From NCBI GenBank assembly GCA_025359705.1, contig JANYFS010000078.1, positions 1 through 6,415 of the forward strand: a DNA stretch of 6,415 nt. Reading direction: 5' to 3'. Positions 1-5,394 of this stretch are shown in pieces. The stretch is from Deinococcales bacterium. GTDB lineage: Bacteria > Deinococcota > Deinococci > Deinococcales > Deinococcaceae. The notes under the pieces are model-generated. The model ran no database searches and was not told the DNA's origin. It saw only the letters and a program-made list of their open reading frames with translations. Position numbers and translations under genes: made by a program. Each line of letters begins with the position of its first letter. The first letter of the stretch is position 1.

Positions 1-3000
1 GATCCGACCCACAAAAACTTCGTCTAGGTGGGCTTGCGCCCATTTTGCTTGATAGTATTTGTTGAGATCGCGCTCGGCTTCGGTGGCGGAACGTTCTTTA
101 GCACTGGTGTGAAGTGCTGCTTCGGGGAGAAATTTTTCTAGGCGGATTTTTTCAGCCGCGTTCATTTGGCCCTCGAGCTGGGCACGTACTGCACGGTGTA
201 CCAGAAGATCGGGATAGCGGCGGATGGGTGACGTGAAGTGCAGATATTCTTTGAAGGCCAAACCAAAATGGCCTAAGTTTTCAGCAGAGTAACGGGCCTG
301 CTGCAAGGAACGCAACAGCATTTGATTAACGAAGGACTCGTTGGGTGTACCTCTGGCCTGCTTTAGAACGGCTTGATAGACCTGCGGAGTGGGTTCGTTC
401 CCTGTGAATACCAGTCCCAAACGGGCAATTTTCGCCGCGACCTCTTGAAAACTCGATGGACGAGGATCTTCGTGGATACGGAATAAGGTGGGAACATGGT
501 TCTCGAGCAGGTGGCGGGCCACCACTTGATTTGCCAGCAACATCAGATCTTCGATCATGCCTCGAGCGGTTTCTTCACGAATGGGAATCAGGGTCAGGCC
601 GCCCGCTTTATCGACTTCCACCTTGACTTCGCGCAGTTTGAAATCCAAGCTACCTTCGCGCAGACGGCGAATTCGCATCTTGTTGGTGATTTTCAGCAGC
701 AGGTGCAGGTCGCCCTCGAGGTGACGGGCATGTTCGGGCATGGGAGCGCTGGCCTCGCTGTAGGCTTGCACTTCATCGTAGGTCAGGCGGGCTTTGGAAT
801 GGATCACCGAAGGGGCAATCTGATAGCTGACCAATTCGCCTTCGCCGTTGAGCTGGGCCAAAACACTGAGGGTCAGGCGGTCTTGACCAGGCACCAGGCT
901 GCACACCCCGTTGGAAAGATGCTCGGGGAGCATGGGAATCACATGTCCAGGCAGGTAAACCGAAGTCGCTCGAGCGTAGGCATCTTGGTCCAGTGGCGAG
1001 CCTTCCACCACGTAGTGCGAGACATCGGCAATGTGAATGCCCACTTGGAAGCCGCCTTCGTCCAGTGCCTCGATATGAATGGCATCGTCGAAATCTTTGG
1101 CATCACGCCCATCAACCGTGAAAATACGGCGCTCGCGCAAATCCAAACGGCCCTCGAGCGCGGATTCGGGAATGATCACGGGGATGGCCTCGGCCTGTTG
1201 CAAGGCCAATTCAGGAAAGTCCGATTTGAGATCGTACTTCAGCATCACCGCTGCGGTTTCCACCTCGGGGGAGTCACTTTTACCCAGTACCTCGGCAATT
1301 TCGCCGTACACTTCGTCTTCGCCCGTGTCTTCGGGGTAGAACAACTGGGCCACCACTCGAGCGCCCCCGCGCACATCTTCAATGCCGTCGGGCAGCAGCA
1401 AGATGCGCTGGGACATTTTGGGATCATCGGGGTGCAAAATGGCGTAGCCCTTGGAGTATTCCAAAGTACCCACCAAGCGCTGCGAAGCCCGTTGAATCAC
1501 TCGAGCGATGGAACCCCTGGGGGAATCCTCGCCTTTGCGCTGCCCATCCACTCGAGCCAAAACCGTGTCGCCGTTCCAAGCAGACAAGGTGGACTCTCGG
1601 GGGATATACAGATCGGTGCCGCCCTCTTCACGGATCACAAAACCAAAGCCGCTCGAGTTGGCTTGGAAACGGCCTTTGACCAGATCCATCGAGGCCACCA
1701 AACCGTAGGTGCGGTTGCGGGTTTTAATCAAAACGCCGTCGTGGGTCAAAACCTCGAGTAGACTTTCCAGGTCGCGCTTGGAACCCAGTAAGGTACGATC
1801 CATTTTGGGCAAGTTGCGCTCGAGGTCACGGATATGCCAAGGGCGGGGGGTTTTGCGGAAAAATTCCAGCAAAACCGTTTGGGGATCGCGCGTATCTGGT
1901 GCGACTTCTGCAATTTCTGCAATTTCTTCTGGGATTTCAGAAGTCTCGAGGGGTTTAATCTCAAAGATTTGAGGTTCTGAAACAAGCTCCGCTCGAGCCT
2001 GGTTGTTTTGTTTTTCGTTTGCAGCAAAAGCAGGAGCCAACGAAGGAGCCGAACGATCCGCTCGAGGTTGACGGGCAGGGCGCTGGGTAGCTTGGCGGGG
2101 TTCCCCTCGAGTGGGCTGGGAAACCGCACTAGGTTGGGAAGGTGCCGTTCCTTCGCTGGGCGACGTGGGTTGAGTGGTTTTGGACTGAACAGCAGGCTCT
2201 GAAACTGGCTCAAAAACTGGCTCGAGTTCCATAACCACAGGCTCGAGGGCCACGGGTTCAATCACCACCTCGATGCTTTCTTTAACTTTTTTGGCTCGAG
2301 GTTTGGCAGTTTTGGCCTTTGCCGCAGCCTTGGGTTCTGGCTCGAGAACAGGCTCCACAATAATCTCAGAAACAGGCTCCACAACAGGCTCGAGGGCAAC
2401 TTCTGGAATGACTTCAGCAATCATCTCAGCAACAGGCTCGAGGGCGGGAACCGCTTTGGGCTTGCGTCCACCTTTGGCAGCGGGTTTCTTTGCCACCACA
2501 GGTTCAACGACAGATTCAACTACAGCTTCAAGCACAGGTTCTAAGACTTCAACCTCGAGTGCAACAGTTTCTAAGACTTCAACCTCGAGTGCAACAGGTT
2601 CCACAAGTACAGGTTCTGTAAGTACAACAGGCTCGAGGGCTACGGGTTCTTCAAATAGTAGTGCAGGAGCTATGGCTTTGCTGGTTTTGGCTGCGGAGCG
2701 CTTAGCTGGGGCTTTTTTGCCCTCGAGCGCAGGAATCACTTCAGCAACAATCTTAGCAACGACTTCAGGAACAGGCTCGAGAATCACTTCAGGAATCACT
2801 TCAGCAACGACTTCAGGAATCACTTCAGCAACAGGCTCGGGAATTACTTCAGGAACAATCTCAGGAATCACTTCAGGAACAGGCTCGAGAACGATTTCTT
2901 CCACGGGTTCAGCCAAAACCTCGGCAGGCACAACACTTGAGGGGTTTTCTTTAACCGATTTCTTAGCCGCTTTGGGCTTAGGTACAGCCATCACTTCAGG

Positions 3001-3777
3001 CTCGAGGATCACTTCGGAAATTTCTGTAACTTCAGGCTCGAGGGTGACAGGTTCCAACATTTCAGGAATCACTTCCAGAGCAGGCTCGAGAACGATTTCT
3101 TCCACGAGTTCAGCCAAAACCTCGGCAGGCACAACGCTTGCGGGTTTTTCTTTAACCGATTTCTTAGCCGTTTTGGGCTTGGGGGTTTCTACCACTTCAG
3201 GCTCGAGAATCACTTCAGGCTCGAGGATCACTTCGGAAATTTCTGTAACTTCAGGCTCGAGGGCAATGGGTTCCACGATAACTTCGGGAATCACGTCCAA
3301 AACAGGCTCGAGTTCTTTTGGTTCAGCTCTGATTTCAGCCTTCTCTTTCGATTTACCCTTGGGCTTTTCTACGGCCTTAACTGCTTTATCTTTAGCCAAA
3401 TCTTTAGCGCTGGCACTTTTCGCTTTAGGCGCAGCCACCACAGGCTCGAGGGTTTTGCTGGGTTTTTTGGTTTTGGTCACGGTTTCAGGCAGGCTCGAGG
3501 CACGTTCTATTTTGGGTTCGGGGGCCACATCTGGAGCAGCCACCACGGGTGAAACCTTGCTCGATTTAGAGGCTTTTTTGGGGGGAGCATCCTGCTGAAC
3601 CTCGGCCTTGCTTTTGGCAGTGGCTTTGGGGGTAGCGGTGCTGGAAGGCGGGGTTGTTTTGGATGTTGATTTGGGTGTTGCTTTTTTGGAGGAGGATTTG
3701 GCAACAAGAACAGTTTCGAGTTCTTGAGCGGGCGCGGATGCGCTGATCGACTCCTCTTTGGTTTTTTTCTTAGGCAT
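1..3777 (-). CDS. rnr: Ribonuclease R with giant repetitive N-terminal extension (3' end of gene outside window)
   Basis: Processive 3'-to-5' exoribonuclease that degrades structured RNA in the cytoplasm. The frame is open from ATG at 3777 to the left edge, 1259 codons without a stop. Residues 1-630 are a low-complexity extension. The RNase R core follows: winged-helix segment about 631-690, first cold-shock domain from about 700 (GRFQANSSGFGFVI), second about 760-830, and RNB domain from about 874. Its metal-binding motif DGRDAKDFDD starts at D889, giving D889, D895, D897 and D898 with the spacing of the E. coli RNase R/II acidic residues. HLSNGVCSLVPGQDRL and SPIRRYPD (R1186, R1187) are the other RNB signatures. 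The last visible residues (DEVFVGRI) look like the start of the S1 domain, so about 80-100 residues are missing. Typical RNase R is 700-820 residues, so this protein is roughly 500 longer. The ATG is the first Met in frame and has a weak GAGGT just upstream. Function is near certain; the role of the extension is unknown. Confidence 0.96.
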   Translation of the reverse strand, partial: MPKKKTKEESISASAPAQELETVLVAKSSSKKATPKSTSKTTPPSSTATPKATAKSKAEVQQDAPPKKASKSSKVSPVVAAPDVAPEPKIERASSLPETVTKTKKPSKTLEPVVAAPKAKSASAKDLAKDKAVKAVEKPKGKSKEKAEIRAEPKELEPVLDVIPEVIVEPIALEPEVTEISEVILEPEVILEPEVVETPKPKTAKKSVKEKPASVVPAEVLAELVEEIVLEPALEVIPEMLEPVTLEPEVTEISEVILEPEVMAVPKPKAAKKSVKENPSSVVPAEVLAEPVEEIVLEPVPEVIPEIVPEVIPEPVAEVIPEVVAEVIPEVILEPVPEVVAKIVAEVIPALEGKKAPAKRSAAKTSKAIAPALLFEEPVALEPVVLTEPVLVEPVALEVEVLETVALEVEVLEPVLEAVVESVVEPVVAKKPAAKGGRKPKAVPALEPVAEMIAEVIPEVALEPVVEPVSEIIVEPVLEPEPKAAAKAKTAKPRAKKVKESIEVVIEPVALEPVVMELEPVFEPVSEPAVQSKTTQPTSPSEGTAPSQPSAVSQPTRGEPRQATQRPARQPRADRSAPSLAPAFAANEKQNNQARAELVSEPQIFEIKPLETSEIPEEIAEIAEVAPDTRDPQTVLLEFFRKTPRPWHIRDLERNLPKMDRTLLGSKRDLESLLEVLTHDGVLIKTRNRTYGLVASMDLVKGRFQANSSGFGFVIREEGGTDLYIPRESTLSAWNGDTVLARVDGQRKGEDSPRGSIARVIQRASQRLVGTLEYSKGYAILHPDDPKMSQRILLLPDGIEDVRGGARVVAQLFYPEDTGEDEVYGEIAEVLGKSDSPEVETAAVMLKYDLKSDFPELALQQAEAIPVIIPESALEGRLDLRERRIFTVDGRDAKDFDDAIHIEALDEGGFQVGIHIADVSHYVVEGSPLDQDAYARATSVYLPGHVIPMLPEHLSNGVCSLVPGQDRLTLSVLAQLNGEGELVSYQIAPSVIHSKARLTYDEVQAYSEASAPMPEHARHLEGDLHLLLKITNKMRIRRLREGSLDFKLREVKVEVDKAGGLTLIPIREETARGMIEDLMLLANQVVARHLLENHVPTLFRIHEDPRPSSFQEVAAKIARLGLVFTGNEPTPQVYQAVLKQARGTPNESFVNQMLLRSLQQARYSAENLGHFGLAFKEYLHFTSPIRRYPDLLVHRAVRAQLEGQMNAAEKIRLEKFLPEAALHTSAKERSATEAERDLNKYYQAKWAQAHLDEVFVGRI
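2540..2599 (-). repeat. Perfect-to-near-perfect 30-bp tandem duplication in rnr
   Basis: The 30-base unit starting tctaagacttcaacctcgag is present at 2540-2569 and again at 2570-2599 with almost no differences. It encodes two consecutive decapeptides, VALEVEVLET and VALEVEVLEP. The high identity suggests a recent slippage event. Confidence 0.85.
2731..2889 (-). repeat. Four-residue (12-bp) repeat array in rnr
   Basis: Residues 297-352 of RNase R read as about 14 consecutive tetrapeptides of pattern [P/A/L]-E-[V/I/P]-[V/I], for example LEPV, PEVI, PEIV, PEVI, PEPV, AEVI, PEVV. On the plus strand this is a degenerate 12-bp repeat of the type acttcaggaatc/acttcagcaaca. It lies between a basic cluster and the ~200-bp duplication. 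Confidence 0.85.
2880..3275 (-). repeat. Tandem duplication of a ~200-bp block inside rnr
   Basis: Two adjacent copies, about 2880-3056 and 3081-3275 on the plus strand, are nearly identical. Both encode the series: acidic LEPEV-TEISEVILEPEV, basic PKPK(T/A)AKKSVKE(K/N)P, then SVVPAEVLAE and VEEIVLEP. The CTCGAG at 2884 matches 3085 (offset 201) and that at 3001 matches 3220 (offset 219). The 18-base difference is one extra ILEPEV unit in the copy at 3202-3219. Both offsets are multiples of three. Confidence 0.9.
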
Positions 3778-3808
3778 TCAACCTCGAAACTCACTCGGTC
3801 AATCTTGT

Positions 3809-3836
3809 TTTATAGGGCTACCCGTTTGGTCGCCAA
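3809..3836 (-). promoter_or_regulatory. Candidate rnr promoter
   Basis: On the minus strand a TTGGCG -35-like hexamer (3836-3831) is followed after 16 bases by TATAAA (3814-3809), 31 bases upstream of the rnr ATG. The -10 is good, the -35 mediocre. A small inverted repeat (TTTGG/CCAAA, 3825-3837) overlaps the -35. It would make rnr independent of xth, although read-through from xth is possible because no terminator is evident between them. Confidence 0.45.
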
Positions 3837-3887
3837 ATATGCCGTGTGAATTGGGCGCAGTTTGCGCGTTGGGTTGAGTATAGCAAA

Positions 3888-4697
3888 TTACAACCGCCGA
3901 TAAACTACGCCAAGTGGCGCATGGTCGCTGAAACGTGGTTCGCGCCACACTTGGTGTGACACGGGTTGCCATTCGCTCGAGCAACATTGATAATCGATGC
4001 GCCAACCCACATTGGTGTTAAAGGCTTGCCCACGCTGGCTCCACCAGGTGTATTCGGCTTGCTCGCCCAGCAAATACCGCTGGGTGTCCAGCAAGCCCAA
4101 CTCGAGGAATTGAGTCATCCAAAAGCGCTCTTCGGGTAAGAAGCCGCTATTTTTAACATTGGATTTCCAGTTTTTTAAATCGATTTGCTGATGCGCAATG
4201 TTGAAATCACCGCCTAGAATGATCGGTTTACCTGATCCATTCGGCTCGAGCAGTTTTTGCACATGACTATAAAAGGCATCTTGAAAAGTGCTTTTATACA
4301 CAATTCGCTCACTACTCGAGGTTCCACTGGGCATATACACGCTGATCACCTGAAAATCTTCAAACTCGAGCCGAATCACCCGCCCCTCGAGGTCAAATTC
4401 TTCGAGGCCCAAACCATAATGCACACTTTGCGGTTTTTGCTTACTCAGGATTGCCACCCCGCTGTATCCCTTTTTTTGGGCGGGCATAAAATAGCTGTGA
4501 TAACCGATTTCGGCAAAAACTTCGGGGCAGGGTTCGGCCCGCACCTCTTGTAACAAAACGATATCGGGAGCAATCCCCTCGAGCCAAACTAGCAGCCCTT
4601 TTTGCAGGCTCGAGCGCAGCCCGTTCACATTCAGGGTAATGAGGTGTAGATTCTGGGATAGATTTTGGGATAGATTCTTGGGTAGATTTTGGGTCAT
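3888..4697 (-). CDS. xth: Exodeoxyribonuclease III (AP endonuclease)
   Basis: Exonuclease III family enzyme (endonuclease/exonuclease/phosphatase fold): cleaves DNA 5' of abasic sites and removes 3'-blocking groups in base-excision repair. The 269 residues match the family length (E. coli 268). Expected active-site residues are all visible: N23 and N25 in LNVNGLR, E51 in LLQEV, Y121 in VYMPSGT, D164 and N166 in GGDFNIAH, D235 in WRIDYQ, and the D258-H259 pair in FSDHAPLGV. NWKSNVKNSGFLPEERFW is the typical ExoIII substrate-binding stretch. The first 17 residues are an extra tetrapeptide repeat (QNLP-KNLS-QNLS-QNLH) ahead of the fold. The next in-frame Met is residue 71, inside the fold, so ATG at 4697 is the best start. 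No Shine-Dalgarno lies before it; the -10 box is only 11 nt upstream. rnr follows 110 nt downstream on the same strand. Confidence 0.97.
   Translation of the reverse strand: MTQNLPKNLSQNLSQNLHLITLNVNGLRSSLQKGLLVWLEGIAPDIVLLQEVRAEPCPEVFAEIGYHSYFMPAQKKGYSGVAILSKQKPQSVHYGLGLEEFDLEGRVIRLEFEDFQVISVYMPSGTSSSERIVYKSTFQDAFYSHVQKLLEPNGSGKPIILGGDFNIAHQQIDLKNWKSNVKNSGFLPEERFWMTQFLELGLLDTQRYLLGEQAEYTWWSQRGQAFNTNVGWRIDYQCCSSEWQPVSHQVWREPRFSDHAPLGVVYRRL
4648..4695 (-). repeat. Four 12-bp tandem repeats at the 5' end of xth
   Basis: Four units at 4648-4659, 4660-4671, 4672-4683 and 4684-4695 (plus-strand forms agattctgggat, agattttgggat, agattcttgggt, agattttgggtc) encode the tetrapeptides QNLP, KNLS, QNLS and QNLH. 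They start at the second codon and end where the conserved ExoIII fold begins, so copy number could vary without harming the enzyme. Confidence 0.85.
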
Positions 4698-4746
4698 AAA
4701 CTTTTCAAATTATAACCCGTTAAGTTTATGAAAAGGTTTTCGTAAA
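4695..4746. promoter_or_regulatory. Overlapping inverted repeats at the xth promoter (candidate operator)
   Basis: Two dyads share sequence. CATAAACTT (4695-4703) and AAGTTTATG (4722-4730) form a perfect 9-bp inverted repeat centred at about 4712, on the TATAAT box. TTTATGAAAA (4725-4734) and TTTTCGTAAA (4737-4746) form a 10-bp dyad with one mismatch, separated by GG and centred at 4735.5, over the -35 position. A regulator bound here would block RNA polymerase at xth. The regulator is unknown. Confidence 0.5.
4709..4714 (-). promoter_or_regulatory. xth -10 box, near-leaderless transcript
   Basis: Perfect TATAAT on the minus strand (4714-4709), ending 11 nt before the xth ATG. With a normal start site 6-8 nt downstream, the mRNA would have a leader of only about 3-5 nt and no room for a Shine-Dalgarno. 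The -35 position (4737-4732, ACCTTT) does not match consensus. Leaderless transcripts of this geometry are common in Deinococcus. Confidence 0.6.
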
Positions 4747-4915
4747 TCGGTAGCCTTACTACCCTCGAGCGCCACCTTTTGCACGACCTTCCTCACTACA
4801 GCACACCCTCGAGCGCCGAAAAATGTCTGTAGGCTCGAGTCAAAATGGGGTAAAAAACGCTTACCATCTTCGTTTCGCTTGTTCCACAGCCCCTAACTTC
4901 TTAAAAAAAATGCTC

Positions 4916-4921
4916 TATAAT
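4916..4921 (+). promoter_or_regulatory. -10 box for the 101-residue gene
   Basis: Perfect TATAAT, 50 bases before the ATG at 4972, predicting a leader of roughly 43-45 nt. The expected -35 position (about 4893-4898, ctaact) is poor, so the site may need an activator or the match may be chance in an AT-rich stretch. Confidence 0.5.
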
Positions 4922-4958
4922 CGATTTCAGGCAACTTTAGTAAAAATGCCCCTACAGC

Positions 4959-4964
4959 GGAGGT
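4959..4964 (+). promoter_or_regulatory. Strong Shine-Dalgarno fixing the start of the 101-residue gene
   Basis: GGAGGT lies 7 nt before ATG at 4972. This selects that start over the ATG at 4823 in another frame, which has no comparable site. Confidence 0.8.
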
Positions 4965-4971
4965 TTTTGAT

Positions 4972-5277
4972 ATGGCGAACGTTGAATTTTATACCCACGA
5001 CGCACAACCCTTTTCCTTTGAAGAGTCCAGCACAGTTAAGCGCATGGTCGCTCGAGTGGCTTCGTGGGCTGATGTCAACACCTTCGAGCGAATCGCATTT
5101 TGGCGCGATGAGACCGACACCGATAAATGGTACGTCCAATTGGGCGATGACCGCCTAAGCTACTGGATTCACGAAAATACCTTCACCGAAGGCAAACAAG
5201 ATGTGGAAGCCCAACTCGATTATGCTAGGGGCGCACAACGCCGTGTAGCTGCGGGTTATGGCAAGTTTGACAAATAA
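4972..5277 (+). CDS. Small acidic protein of unknown function
   Basis: 101 residues from ATG 4972 to TAA 5275-5277, with a textbook ribosome-binding site and a nearby TATAAT, so it is very probably a real gene. I do not recognise a family. The protein is soluble in appearance: no signal peptide, no hydrophobic segment, no Cys. It is rich in charged and aromatic residues (FERIAFWRDETDTDKWYVQL, then YWIHENTF), with a C-terminal part that looks helical and more basic (LDYARGAQRRVAAGYGKFDK). The alternating first two-thirds suggest a small alpha/beta fold. It is transcribed divergently from xth and sits alone, between its own promoter and a strong terminator, so it is probably monocistronic. A link to DNA repair through the shared intergenic region is only a possibility. 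Confidence 0.85.
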   Translation: MANVEFYTHDAQPFSFEESSTVKRMVARVASWADVNTFERIAFWRDETDTDKWYVQLGDDRLSYWIHENTFTEGKQDVEAQLDYARGAQRRVAAGYGKFDK

Positions 5278-5287
5278 AAAATTTAAG

Positions 5288-5345
5288 CAAGTGCTGAAAC
5301 CAAGATACTGTAATCAAGATACTGAAACCAAGATACTGTAATCAA
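5288..5345 (+). repeat. 14-bp tandem repeat in the 3' untranslated region
   Basis: The 10-mer caagatactg occurs exactly at 5301-5310, 5315-5324 and 5329-5338, with alternating 4-base tails taat and aaac, giving a 14-bp period (28-bp double unit). A degenerate unit (caagtgctgaaac) precedes at 5288-5300. The array begins 10 bases after the stop of the small gene and runs directly into the terminator stem. Confidence 0.9.
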
Positions 5346-5377
5346 AAAGAGGGACGCTCGAGTTTGCGTCCCTCTTT
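5346..5377. terminator. Bidirectional intrinsic terminator
   Basis: AAAGAGGGACGC (5346-5357) pairs perfectly with GCGTCCCTCTTT (5366-5377): a 12-bp stem with an 8-nt loop. On the minus strand the stem runs into CTCTTTTTGA, a good U-tract. On the plus strand it ends in CTCTTTGCTGTTG, a weaker one. It lies between convergent genes ending at 5277 and 5395, as expected for a shared terminator. A CTCGAG site (5357-5362) occupies the loop and last stem base. Confidence 0.92.
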
Positions 5378-5394
5378 GCTGTTGTGTTCCCCAA

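Larger units (their letters stand above)
1888..3777 (-). other. Low-complexity N-terminal extension of RNase R (residues 1-630)
   Basis: This part of the rnr frame has no recognisable enzyme domain. Residues 1 to about 140 are rich in Lys, Ala, Pro and Ser. From about 145 to 520, acidic Glu-Pro-Val/Ile stretches alternate with compact basic clusters near residues 199-213, 265-279, 353-370, 429-442 and 482-500 (for example KPKTAKKSVKEK, KKAPAKRSAAKTSK, KKPAAKGGRKPK). About 17 LEP or LE-V units occur, nearly all encoded CTC-GAG. Residues about 530-600 are polar, with Gln, Arg, Pro and Ser. The composition predicts disorder. Basic clusters of this histone-H1-like type suggest RNA or nucleoid binding, but that is inference. 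Repeat units differ in length only by multiples of three bases, so the region is translated. No membrane segment is visible. Confidence 0.85.
4698..4971. other. Divergent intergenic region between xth and the small plus-strand gene
   Basis: This 274-bp gap holds both promoters. It contains three CTCGAG sites (4764, 4808, 4834); the first two lie in a 13-base direct repeat, accctcgagcgcc, at 4762-4774 and 4806-4818. A short stem, GGTAG (4749-4753) with CTACC (4759-4763), is also present. No coding frame with a start signal is supported in 4750-4900, and I recognise no RNA gene. Confidence 0.7.

Noticed and set aside
496..1761. Plus-strand open frame of 421 codons.
   Set aside because: It lies antisense to the RNase R catalytic region, where motifs such as DGRDAKDFDD and SPIRRYPD prove the minus frame. 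The His/Gln/Phe-rich product resembles nothing known to me.
2273..3598. Long plus-strand open frame of 441 codons rich in Thr, Ser and Gly, resembling an adhesin-like repeat protein.
   Set aside because: It is the antisense shadow of the rnr extension. The minus-strand frame continues without a stop into a complete RNase R core, and the repetitive composition follows from the reverse complement of Glu-Pro-Val codons. No ribosome-binding site precedes it.
3855..3867. Hairpin GCGCA/TGCGC after xth as a terminator.
   Set aside because: Only five base pairs with a 3-nt loop and no T-tract on the minus strand.
4726..4745. Possible Deinococcus radiation/desiccation response motif at xth (TTATG then GTAA).
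   Set aside because: The half-sites are 10 bases apart rather than the 7 I recall for that motif, and the right half is GTAA, not CATAA. Only a generic dyad is supported.
4823..5158. Plus-strand open frame of 111 codons overlapping the small gene.
   Set aside because: No Shine-Dalgarno, starts before the TATAAT box, and overlaps the better-supported frame beginning at 4972.
5288..5345. Possible CRISPR-like repeat array.
   Set aside because: Units are 14 bp with 4-base alternating tails, without unique spacers of 25-40 bp and without cas genes.
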